Source: an uncultured Pelagibacteraceae bacterium (GTDB lineage Bacteria > Pseudomonadota > Alphaproteobacteria > Pelagibacterales > Pelagibacteraceae). From it: a stretch of 64,000 nucleotides of DNA. Numbering within the stretch: the stretch's first letter is position 1; each line of letters begins with the position of its first letter. The notes beneath the pieces were generated by a model that was not told where the DNA came from, made no database searches, and saw only the letters and a program-made list of their open reading frames with translations. This document shows positions 55,056 to 62,650 of this stretch, in pieces. The DNA is taken from contig CACMYJ010000002.1 of the NCBI GenBank assembly GCA_902617895.1, forward strand, positions 124,001 through 188,000, written 5' to 3'. Position numbers and translations under genes: made by a program.

Positions 55056-56006
55056 ATGTTTAATAAACTAACAAGAGTTATTGCACTTTTGGCTATGGTG
55101 TTTTTTTCAACTCAAGCTAATGCAGTAACTTACACAGGTCCAAAAATGGACTTAAGTAAATACCAACCAGAGTTTAGAGTTGGTTTTTTAGGTGACGAAG
55201 CAGCTCAAGATATTATAGCTAGAAATGAATGTTTCATGCCGTATATCGAAGCCGCTTATGGTGTACCAGCTAAATTTTTTACTTTTAAAGACTACGCTGG
55301 AACAATGGAGTCGATGCTAGGTGGTAATCTAGATTACACTTGGTTCGGTTCTTCAGGTTACGCAGGTATGTATTTAAAAGATCCAACTGCAGTAGTACCA
55401 GTACTAACAAGAATGCAGCCAACAGGTGATATGGGCTACTACTCTGTTGCAGTAGCAACTAAAGCATCTGGAATTAAATCAATGGCAGATCTTAAAGGTA
55501 AATCTTTTGGTTGGGCTGACCCTAACTCTACATCAGGTTTTTTAATTCCTTCAATTGAATTAAAGGCTATGGGTATGGACCCAGATACATATTTTTCAAA
55601 AACACAATTTTCTGGTGGGCATGAAAACAATGTATTAGCGGTAATGAATGGTGATGTTGATGCTGGTGTAACATGGGTATCTGGTGTTGGTAGCTGGGAA
55701 GAAGGATATTCGTCAGGGAATTTAAGAAAAATGGTTGATAAAGGGATTTTAAATATGGACGACATTGTTCAAATTTGGTCTTCAAAATTAATTCCTAATG
55801 GTCCAATTGTGATGCCTACTTTTTTACCTGTTAGAGCACACCAAGTAATGATTGGTTTAAAGCAATGGATACACGAGAACGATCCAAAATGTAGCGAAAA
55901 CGTTGCAAACGGGATTGTAAAAAAATGGGTTCCGGTGGATCATTCTTTTTACGAGTCAGTTGTAGCTGCAAGAAAAGCTAAAATTGAAGCGCAAAAAAAT
56001 AATTAA
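55056..56006 (+). CDS. phnD: Phosphonate-binding periplasmic protein PhnD
   Basis: This solute-binding protein of 316 residues has a signal peptide at about residues 1-23 ('FFSTQANA'). Family motifs are 'FRVGFLGDEAAQDI', 'YTWFGSSGYAGMYL', 'KSMADLKGKSFGWADPNSTSGFLIPS' and 'DVDAGVTWVSG'. The gene has a very strong ribosome-binding site (AAGGAGA, 5 bases before ATG), rare in this genome, and is followed by a long hairpin. Both fit high expression relative to the permease genes. Confidence 0.95.
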   Translation: MFNKLTRVIALLAMVFFSTQANAVTYTGPKMDLSKYQPEFRVGFLGDEAAQDIIARNECFMPYIEAAYGVPAKFFTFKDYAGTMESMLGGNLDYTWFGSSGYAGMYLKDPTAVVPVLTRMQPTGDMGYYSVAVATKASGIKSMADLKGKSFGWADPNSTSGFLIPSIELKAMGMDPDTYFSKTQFSGGHENNVLAVMNGDVDAGVTWVSGVGSWEEGYSSGNLRKMVDKGILNMDDIVQIWSSKLIPNGPIVMPTFLPVRAHQVMIGLKQWIHENDPKCSENVANGIVKKWVPVDHSFYESVVAARKAKIEAQKNN

Positions 56007-56019
56007 TTAAACCTCCTAT

Positions 56020-56062
56020 AATCAGAGGCAAAGACTGTAAATCTTTGCCTCTGATTTATTTT
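56020..56062 (+). terminator. Strong intercistronic hairpin between phnD and phnE
   Basis: AATCAGAGGCAAAGA and TCTTTGCCTCTGATT form a perfect 15-bp stem with a 7-base loop (CTGTAAA), followed by TATTTTTT. The form is that of a rho-independent terminator. As phnE must still be transcribed, it probably acts as an attenuator or as an mRNA 3'-end stabiliser that raises PhnD over PhnE. Confidence 0.85.
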
Positions 56063-56071
56063 TTAAAAATT

Positions 56072-56926
56072 ATGACAAAAGCCTTACCTGCCAACCTAGA
56101 ACAAATTGAAGTTAATTTAAAAAAATTAACAAACCAGAGAACTAGGTCCTCGCTACTTGGAATTGCAATTCTAATATTAATTTTTTTTGGTGGTACCTTG
56201 GTATCGTTAGAAGCAAATGCAGGGTCTTTTGGAAGAGGTATAGCTAATTTTTTTAACTACCCTAGAGATTTATTTGTAGACACTTTTGAGATGGGATGGA
56301 AATATTGGCCAAGAGTTATTAAGTATATTCCTGAATTAATTATTACTTTAAATATTGCTTTATTTTCAACTTCGATCGGATTTGTTTTGGCAGTTATTTT
56401 TGCAATCTTCTCTAGTAGAAATTTAATAAGAAATAAAAGAGTTATTCAATTTACAAAATTTTTTATGGATGTGACAAGATCATTTCCAACATTAATAATA
56501 GCAATGGTGTTTTTATATTTGATGGGTAAATCATCTTTACCAGCAGTGATTGCTATTACGATACACACTGCTGGAGCACTTGGTAAATTATTTACTGAGG
56601 CTATAGAAAATTGTGATGGAAAACCTATTGAAGGTTTAAGTTCTGTTGGTGCAACCTGGACACAGAAGATAAGATTTTCAGTTCTTCCCCAGGTACTACC
56701 TTTGTTTTTAAGTTATGGAATATTGAGGTTAGAAATTAATGTTAGAGAATCTACAATATTAGGTTTTGTTGGTGCAGGTGGAATTGGAGAAATGTTAGCA
56801 GCTTTAATACAATGGAATTATGGAGCTGATGTTTTAGCGTGTATGTTCTTACTGGTTGGTACGATAATTGCATTAGATTATTTGTCTGCATATTGGAGAC
56901 ATAAATTAATTGGAGCAAATCAATGA
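56072..56926 (+). CDS. phnE: Phosphonate ABC transporter permease PhnE (first copy)
   Basis: This is a binding-protein-dependent permease with an N-terminal helix ('LGIAILILIFFGGTLVSLEA') and a core of about five further helices. The EAA-type loop is 'HTAGALGKLFTEAIENCDGKPIEGLSSVGAT', and 'NVRESTILGFVGAGGIGEML' is typical of PhnE. I start at ATG 56072; the track's TTG at 56045 lies inside the hairpin stem. It overlaps the second permease gene by 4 bases. Confidence 0.93.
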   Translation: MTKALPANLEQIEVNLKKLTNQRTRSSLLGIAILILIFFGGTLVSLEANAGSFGRGIANFFNYPRDLFVDTFEMGWKYWPRVIKYIPELIITLNIALFSTSIGFVLAVIFAIFSSRNLIRNKRVIQFTKFFMDVTRSFPTLIIAMVFLYLMGKSSLPAVIAITIHTAGALGKLFTEAIENCDGKPIEGLSSVGATWTQKIRFSVLPQVLPLFLSYGILRLEINVRESTILGFVGAGGIGEMLAALIQWNYGADVLACMFLLVGTIIALDYLSAYWRHKLIGANQ

Positions 56927-58323
56927 GTTCTAGTTTAGCTATTCAAAGAGAAAATATTCGTAAATTATTTCCTGACACATTCAATCAAGCTAGAAAAAGT
57001 AGATTAAGAGGCCAAATAATTTTTTTTCTCGTCTTAGTATATTTAATAGTAGGTTTTTTTACTTTAGATGTTGTTGATATCCCAAAAAAATGGAAACCAC
57101 AAAATGCTGCTATGTTTGTCTTAGACACATATGCACACAAAGATCATGTAACAATGAAATGGGAAAATCATGAGGATATTAAAATAGCTTTTGAAGGAAA
57201 TTATAGAAGTGTTTATGGAATAGATAATCTTGATAAATCAATTCCAGATTGGTTTTATAAAAATTCTGATAAAGTTGGCAATGTAGTTGAGTTTAATAAT
57301 AAAGGTAAGGCAATATTATACAAAGATAAAGTCGAGATTGTAAATTTTCCAAAATATGAGAGAGATTTTACCATAAAATTAAATTCTAATGGTAAACCTT
57401 ACCTTGTAGGTTCAGAGGATTTGGTCATAGAAGATTTAAAAGGTTTTAGAATCACAGAAAATAGAGTTGAATTTAGACCAACTTTGTATGAGAGAATTCA
57501 AGTATATCCAAAAAAAGTTGAAATTCATCGTTACAGTATCGGATGGAAATATTTTTGGTTTGATTTCTCAAGTCCGTTAGAACCATATACCTTTTTCGAA
57601 GCATTAGGTTTGACTTTTTCTAAAGAAAGAGTTGTTCCTGAAATGTCTAATTTAAAACTTTTCTTAACAGAGATTAAGGATAATGAAGCATTTATGCACG
57701 GTAGAGTTTGGTGGGCAATGCTCGAAACAATAGTTATGGCTGTACTTGGGACAATGTTTGCTACGGTAATGGCTCTGCCCTTGTCATTCCTTGCTGCATA
57801 CAACGTTACACCTATTAAAGCTCTAAGATTTACGTTAAGAAGATTATTTGATACTTTAAGAGGAATAGACTTTTTAATTTGGAGTTTAATATTTTTAAGA
57901 GCTTTTGGTCCAGGACCCTTCACTGGTATTTTTGCGATTGGTTTTACTGATACAGGTACTTTAGGTAAATTATATTCTGAAGCAATTGAAAATACTGAGA
58001 AGAAACAACAAGAAGGAGTTAAATCTACAGGGGCTAGCAAATTTCTACAACATAGATTTGGTATAATTCCTCAAATACTTCCAATTTTTGTATCTCAATC
58101 CTTATACTATTTAGAGTCAAATACTAGAGGAGCCGTAATAATAGGTGCAATGGGCGCAGGAGGAATTGGTTTACAATTTTTAGGTGCACTAGGTACTGGA
58201 AATGATTTTGAAAATGTCGCCTACATGGCAATATTAGTTTTGGCTGTAGTAATATTTATGGATAGATTATCTGCTTGGCTTAGAAGAATATTAATTGGAT
58301 CAGATCAATTAATTGTAAGGTAA
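56923..58323 (+). CDS. phnE: Phosphonate ABC transporter permease PhnE (second copy, with extra N-terminal domain)
   Basis: The 466-residue protein is much longer than a usual PhnE (about 260-290 residues). The C-terminal 210 residues form the PhnE core, with the EAA loop 'GTLGKLYSEAIENTEKKQQEGVKSTGAS' and 'NTRGAVIIGAMGAGGIGLQFL'. Before this come a first helix (residues 27-48) and about 190 hydrophilic, beta-rich residues that should lie in the periplasm. It pairs with the first PhnE as a heterodimer. A role for the extra domain in docking PhnD is a guess. Confidence 0.9.
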   Translation: MSSSLAIQRENIRKLFPDTFNQARKSRLRGQIIFFLVLVYLIVGFFTLDVVDIPKKWKPQNAAMFVLDTYAHKDHVTMKWENHEDIKIAFEGNYRSVYGIDNLDKSIPDWFYKNSDKVGNVVEFNNKGKAILYKDKVEIVNFPKYERDFTIKLNSNGKPYLVGSEDLVIEDLKGFRITENRVEFRPTLYERIQVYPKKVEIHRYSIGWKYFWFDFSSPLEPYTFFEALGLTFSKERVVPEMSNLKLFLTEIKDNEAFMHGRVWWAMLETIVMAVLGTMFATVMALPLSFLAAYNVTPIKALRFTLRRLFDTLRGIDFLIWSLIFLRAFGPGPFTGIFAIGFTDTGTLGKLYSEAIENTEKKQQEGVKSTGASKFLQHRFGIIPQILPIFVSQSLYYLESNTRGAVIIGAMGAGGIGLQFLGALGTGNDFENVAYMAILVLAVVIFMDRLSAWLRRILIGSDQLIVR

Positions 58324-58390
58324 ATAGAAAAAATACCTTTATCAAAAATTTTTCTAGAAATTTTAATTTAAGAATTTAAAAAGATAAAAA

Positions 58391-58819
58391 TCAATCTTTC
58401 CAGAATTTCCACCAAGGTTTTTCTTCCTTTGTTATCTCATTATTGTCAACAACAACTTTAGTTATAGATGGATCCTCTCCATCTACTAATCCTGCTCTAG
58501 CAGTTGTTTTAGCGTCTTCTAATTTTAGTTTTGCCTCAAAAACTCTGTTTTCATTACACAATTTCATGCCCTCTTTCATTAATGCTTCTGCCTCAGATGC
58601 TTTTTCGGGACTAGATCTTGAAATATCATTTTTAACAGTGGCTCTTAACATAAGTACGCCAGGGTCTTCACAATTCCCTATTTCATTTTTAAATGTATCC
58701 TCAGTATTTTGTGAATAACTACTGCCGGCTTGTTGCTCTGTTATTTTAGCATGATTGTCAGCTTGAGTAATAGAAATTGTGGATAAAGTTAATATAAATG
58801 AGATTAAGATTTTATTCAT
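58391..58819 (-). CDS. Small secreted protein, unknown function
   Basis: This 142-residue protein has a signal peptide (residues 1-20, 'TLSTISITQADNHA'). The mature part has an Ala/Glu/Lys-rich helical section ('SSPEKASEAEALMKEGMKL', 'VFEAKLKLEDAKTTARAG') with TPR- or DUF4398-like character, a single Cys pair, and the aromatic-basic end 'KPWWKFWKD'. I do not recognise a family. It is convergent with phnE and divergent from the MFS gene, with 54 bases between the divergent starts. Confidence 0.75.
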   Translation of the reverse strand: MNKILISFILTLSTISITQADNHAKITEQQAGSSYSQNTEDTFKNEIGNCEDPGVLMLRATVKNDISRSSPEKASEAEALMKEGMKLCNENRVFEAKLKLEDAKTTARAGLVDGEDPSITKVVVDNNEITKEEKPWWKFWKD

Positions 58820-58840
58820 AATAATCTATTAACTTACTTT

Positions 58841-58858
58841 TGTTAAAAAAATGTTAAA
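58841..58858 (+). promoter_or_regulatory. 11-bp-period direct repeat, possible Pho box
   Basis: TGTTAAA-AAAA-TGTTAAA is an exact direct repeat with 11-bp period, the geometry of PhoB half-sites, in the 54-bp gap between the secreted-protein gene and the MFS gene. The half-site differs from CTGTCAT but keeps TGT-A. The poly-A spacer raises the chance of coincidence. Confidence 0.35.
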
Positions 58859-58873
58859 GAAATAAAAAAATTT

Positions 58874-60046
58874 GTGAAATATTTGTCTGCATTTTTAATA
58901 GGTATATCAGTTACCTTTTGTTACAGCAGTTGTATGTATCTGTTCTCAGCGTTGTTGCTAACTTGGGAAAATGAACTTAGTATCTCAAGGAATAATTTAA
59001 CCTTTATTTATTCTCTAGGCTTAGTTGTGCATAGTTTACTTTTACCTTTTCTAGGTAAGATTGTAGATAGAAATCTAAGTTTTCCAATGATGTGGACCAG
59101 TCCTATACTGTTAGGACTAAGTGTAATTTATCTTTCATCAGTAGATACATATGGTGGATTTTTACTTGCTTGGATACTTGTCAGTGCAACCTCGGGTGGC
59201 TGTCTTTATACGATGCTTTTTAGTGTCATTACTATTAATTTAAAATCAAAGGCCAAAACATCTATTGCAATAATTACTTTATTTGCTGGATTTGCAAGCA
59301 CATACACATTTCCTACTGCTACTTATTTAACAGAACAATATGACTGGAGGTTTACTGTATTTATTTTTGGAATATTAAATATATTGATTAGTTCACCAGC
59401 TAATTATTTTGGTTTCAAAAATATAATTATAAAAGAATTTAAAAAAATTGAAAAGAAAACAGATCAAAATTCAAAGCTTAAAATAATACTTAAAGATTAT
59501 AGATTTTGGTTATTTAGTTTTTCATTGTTTGTTATTGGATTTAATATTGGTGCTATTACAACTCATGTAATTCCAATGTTGCAGGAAAAAGGGATGAGTC
59601 TATCCCAAGCTGTATTGACAGCATCTCTGTTTGGACCAGGACAAGTAATAGGTAGAATTTTAGTTATGATATATGGAGGTGATAAGTCAAATTTAAAATT
59701 ATTTGTAATTTGTTTTTACTCGATGGTAGTTGGAATGATATTTTTATACTTTATAAATATTAATCATTACTTAGCATTTTTATTTGTTTTATTTAATAGT
59801 TCAGCATATGGCAGTATGGCTATTTTAAAACCTTTGGTTCAAAATGATACTTTTGGCCAAAAAAACTTTGGCAATATTCATGGTATTTTAGCTTTGCAAT
59901 ATATGATTGGTAGTATTGCTGGTCCATGGATTGGTTCGTTGGTATGGAATGTAGGAGGATATGATTTGTTAATATTAGTATTTTTTGTTTTAGCAATATT
60001 TGGTAACTCGACAGCAATTTTTTTAAACAAAAAAAAGTTTATTTAA
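58874..60046 (+). CDS. MFS transporter (oxalate/formate antiporter-like branch)
   Basis: This 390-residue carrier has about twelve hydrophobic segments and starts at GTG. The loop 'LPFLGKIVDRNLSF' is the MFS motif between helices 2 and 3, and 'SLFGPGQVIGRILVMIYG' is typical of the branch that includes monocarboxylate and oxalate/formate carriers. The substrate is unknown. Its place within the phosphorus island next to a PhnZ-like oxygenase gene allows a role in organophosphonate or product transport, but this is inference. It overlaps the convergent HD gene by 8 bases. Confidence 0.85.
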   Translation: MKYLSAFLIGISVTFCYSSCMYLFSALLLTWENELSISRNNLTFIYSLGLVVHSLLLPFLGKIVDRNLSFPMMWTSPILLGLSVIYLSSVDTYGGFLLAWILVSATSGGCLYTMLFSVITINLKSKAKTSIAIITLFAGFASTYTFPTATYLTEQYDWRFTVFIFGILNILISSPANYFGFKNIIIKEFKKIEKKTDQNSKLKIILKDYRFWLFSFSLFVIGFNIGAITTHVIPMLQEKGMSLSQAVLTASLFGPGQVIGRILVMIYGGDKSNLKLFVICFYSMVVGMIFLYFININHYLAFLFVLFNSSAYGSMAILKPLVQNDTFGQKNFGNIHGILALQYMIGSIAGPWIGSLVWNVGGYDLLILVFFVLAIFGNSTAIFLNKKKFI

Positions 60047-60593
60047 AGCTTCTCTCTACGTGTTTGTAAAAATAATTTATATTTGGAATTTCTAAATTTT
60101 CAATTTTAGCAAGATCATCATATTTTCTTAATCTAACTGCATCTTGCATAAAAGGTTGTTTAATAAATTCGTTTGCTTCCTCTTTGGAAAAACTTCCTCC
60201 TTGGACATCTAAACTTCGTTTTGAAGCAATAGATAAAGACTCATAATAACCTTTTTCACAATAAACCAAATATCTTTTAGCCGGAACATGTCCTTTAATT
60301 AATATTGTAACATCTTCTGGAAAAAATCTAGAAAGAAAAAGAGATCCTGAATTTTCATGCTTTTTATCTATTCCTTTTTTTATGGCTTCTTTGTCATTAT
60401 TAATTAAGTGACCAATATCATGGAATAGGGCTGCAGTAATAAAAAAATGGTTTTCATTATTTTTTTTTGCCAATAATGCGCATTGAATTGCATGTTCTAG
60501 TTGTGAAACTTTTTCATTTCCATATTGTTTGTCTGATCCAATTTCTTCTATAATTTTAAATAAATTGGCAATATTTGACATATTATCCATCAT
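60039..60593 (-). CDS. PhnZ-like HD-domain mixed-valent diiron oxygenase candidate
   Basis: This 184-residue HD protein is strikingly like PhnZ, the oxygenase that cleaves 1-hydroxy-2-aminoethylphosphonate. Visible are Y24 and E27 ('QYGNEKVSQLEH', the substrate-gated lid pair), H34, H58-D59 ('ALFHDIGH'), H79, H102 with nearby K106 ('KGHVPAKRYLV') and D159 ('LRKYDD'). Positions agree nearly one-to-one with PhnZ as I remember it. PhnZ needs a 2-oxoglutarate dioxygenase (PhnY) to hydroxylate its substrate, and none is encoded in the window. It is convergent with the MFS gene and divergent from arsC. Confidence 0.85.
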   Translation of the reverse strand: MMDNMSNIANLFKIIEEIGSDKQYGNEKVSQLEHAIQCALLAKKNNENHFFITAALFHDIGHLINNDKEAIKKGIDKKHENSGSLFLSRFFPEDVTILIKGHVPAKRYLVYCEKGYYESLSIASKRSLDVQGGSFSKEEANEFIKQPFMQDAVRLRKYDDLAKIENLEIPNINYFYKHVERSFK

Positions 60594-60688
60594 ATTCTTT
60601 TAAATTAAAAATGTTTCAGTTTTATTACAATTTAGATTTAGTACTCATTAAGTATAGAAAAAATATTTTATAGTAATAAAAGTTAAAA

Positions 60689-61144
60689 ATGAAAAAACTT
60701 TTATTTGTTTGTACTGGCAATTCTCACAGAAGCATATTGGCCGAAAGTGTAGTTAATAAATTTCATAAAAATAAATTTATTGGTTACAGTGCGGGTAGCA
60801 AACCATCTGGAATAATTAATAAATATGTCATTAAGTATCTAAATGAAAATAATTTTGATACAAAAAATCTGTCATCAAAAAACTTCAACAAATTCTTGAA
60901 TGAGAAAACAACCTTTGATCAGGTATTTACTGTATGTAACAATGCTAGTAATGAAGTTTGTCCAGTCTGGCCATCCCCTGAAAAAATAGTTCATTGGGAT
61001 ATTGAAGATCCTGTTTATATCATTAATGAGTTAGAGAAGAGTGATAAACCAAATAAAGAAGAGCTGATTTCAACAGAAATACATAAAACTTATTCCAATT
61101 TAGAAACAAGAATTAATGATTGGATAAAAAATTATGAAATATAG
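60689..61144 (+). CDS. arsC: Arsenate reductase ArsC (low-molecular-weight phosphatase type)
   Basis: This 151-residue protein has the LMW-phosphatase P-loop 'LFVCTGNSHRSILAE' (CX5R), 'GYSAGSKPSG', 'VFTVCNNASNEVCPVWP' with two further Cys for the disulfide relay, and 'VHWDIEDPV' as the Asp-Pro loop. It reduces arsenate to arsenite. The P-loop has His where ArsC often has Ala. Arsenate enters through phosphate transporters, which explains the link to phosphorus genes. The end overlaps the aquaporin start by 11 bases. Confidence 0.9.
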   Translation: MKKLLFVCTGNSHRSILAESVVNKFHKNKFIGYSAGSKPSGIINKYVIKYLNENNFDTKNLSSKNFNKFLNEKTTFDQVFTVCNNASNEVCPVWPSPEKIVHWDIEDPVYIINELEKSDKPNKEELISTEIHKTYSNLETRINDWIKNYEI

Positions 61145-61811
61145 TAAGTTTTTTCTTGGAGAGTTTATTGGTAGTTGTTTCCTTGTAATGATTATTGTTG
61201 GCTCAGGAATAATGGCTGAAAATCTTACAAATGACACAGGTATTATGCTTTTAGCCAATACTATAGCAACTGGCGCAGGACTTTTTGTGCTAATAACTGT
61301 TTTTAGTGATGTTTCAGGAGCACATTTTAATCCATTTGTAAGTCTAGCAATGTTTCTTACAAAAAAATTAAAAGGAAATTTATTACCCACATATATATCT
61401 GCGCAAATTTTAGGTTGTTTGTTAGGTGTAGCACTTGCCAATTTCTTTTTCGAACATCAAATTTTTGAATTATCAACAAAATCAAGGGACGGAATAAATA
61501 TATTTACATCTGAAATTGTAGCAACATTTGGATTGATACTGATAATTTTTGGATCATTAAAGAAAGGAAGTGTGGTAGTGGCCTCATGTGTAGCTTTTTA
61601 TATCACTGCTGGTTATTGGTTTACATCATCTACATCATTTGCAAATCCTGCTGTAGCAATAGCGAGAACATTTACAGAAAGTTTTACTGGAATTAATTAT
61701 ATGTATACTCCAGTTTATATATTAGCAGAAATTATCGGTGCACTTTTTGCTGTATTTGTGGCTAAAAAAATGCTTTTCAATAACAGGACAAGAGATAAAA
61801 CTATCTCGTAG
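61134..61811 (+). CDS. MIP-family channel, probable arsenite-conducting aquaporin (AqpS-like)
   Basis: This 225-residue aquaporin-fold protein has six hydrophobic helices and two half-helix motifs. The first is 'GAHFNPFVSLA' (NPF instead of NPA), the second 'FANPAVAIART' (NPA with the selectivity-filter Arg). Translational coupling to arsC suggests it lets arsenite out of the cell, as described for AqpS in Sinorhizobium. No arsB or acr3 pump and no arsR are in the window. Confidence 0.88.
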   Translation: MKYSKFFLGEFIGSCFLVMIIVGSGIMAENLTNDTGIMLLANTIATGAGLFVLITVFSDVSGAHFNPFVSLAMFLTKKLKGNLLPTYISAQILGCLLGVALANFFFEHQIFELSTKSRDGINIFTSEIVATFGLILIIFGSLKKGSVVVASCVAFYITAGYWFTSSTSFANPAVAIARTFTESFTGINYMYTPVYILAEIIGALFAVFVAKKMLFNNRTRDKTIS

Positions 61812-61812
61812 A

Positions 61813-61845
61813 AAAATTGAACCTATAAGATTTAAGGTCAATTTT
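61813..61845. terminator. Bidirectional hairpin between aquaporin and DUF1868 genes
   Basis: AAAATTGAACCT and AGGTCAATTTT pair with one bulged A and a 10-base loop. The stem is flanked by A-rich sequence on the left and TCAGTTTTT on the right. It lies between convergent genes, where a two-way terminator is expected. Confidence 0.5.
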
Positions 61846-61921
61846 CTAAATCAGTTTTTAAAAAATTTATTGAATATTAAAGATTAAAATAATAATGAAG
61901 AATATCTATAAGTAAAAACTA

Positions 61922-62641
61922 TTACAGGCTAGAAGGATTAATACTTTCAAACTCCAGCATGTTTTTAAAGGTACACATTTCAGGTTTTGTTAAAGTAATT
62001 TTTGGAAATTTTTTATTAAAATCAGAGGATAATTGTTTATTAAATTTAATTAAATTTTTTATTTCAGTCTCATTAAGTTGTCTCAAGATATAAGCTAATG
62101 TAACATGGAAAGTATATCTTTGATGATTTTCAAATTTAATTTTCAATAAATTACTTAGTTCATCTCTACAATTTCTTAAAATTTTTTCGTCCTCCTCAGA
62201 AAAGGGTTCTAAAACAATGCTGTAACCACCAAAAAATGTTTTTAGTTTTAAATTGATTTCTTTTGGAAAATTATAGTTTTCAATTCTTTTATTTAATTGA
62301 ATAGCTATATCTTTGTAATCCAAATCAAGATCTATATCTGTTGGCCAATAATAAGTATTTTTTGTATTTAAATTACAACAGTCAAATAATGTCATATGAA
62401 AACTAGATGGAGGTAAATAGGAATAAGTTTTTTCAGGATTAAAATTTTCTAAATTTTTTTGAAAACCAATAATTTGATCAGATAAATATGTATTAAGAGG
62501 AATATTACAGATTATTGTGCACCCTGGAAATGGTAAAGGTTTTCCTTTATCGTCAAATTTATTTTCTGCACCTTTTAAAGTATACCCTCTAAGTTTACCT
62601 GCTAAAAATTGCTCTTGGTTATTAACTATATTTAAATCCAT
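61922..62641 (-). CDS. 2H-phosphoesterase-like protein (DUF1868 type)
   Basis: This 239-residue protein carries two HxT motifs, 'PPSSFHMTLFDCC' and 'RYTFHVTLAYIL', the mark of 2H phosphoesterases that act on cyclic or 2',5'-linked phosphodiesters. The N-terminus 'FPGCTIICNIP' and overall layout fit DUF1868. It lies 9 bases downstream of the broken ugpQ on the same strand, so it belongs to the ugp transcription unit. A role in phosphodiester use is plausible; the substrate is unknown. Confidence 0.8.
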   Translation of the reverse strand: MDLNIVNNQEQFLAGKLRGYTLKGAENKFDDKGKPLPFPGCTIICNIPLNTYLSDQIIGFQKNLENFNPEKTYSYLPPSSFHMTLFDCCNLNTKNTYYWPTDIDLDLDYKDIAIQLNKRIENYNFPKEINLKLKTFFGGYSIVLEPFSEEDEKILRNCRDELSNLLKIKFENHQRYTFHVTLAYILRQLNETEIKNLIKFNKQLSSDFNKKFPKITLTKPEMCTFKNMLEFESINPSSL

Positions 62642-62650
62642 TAAAATAAA

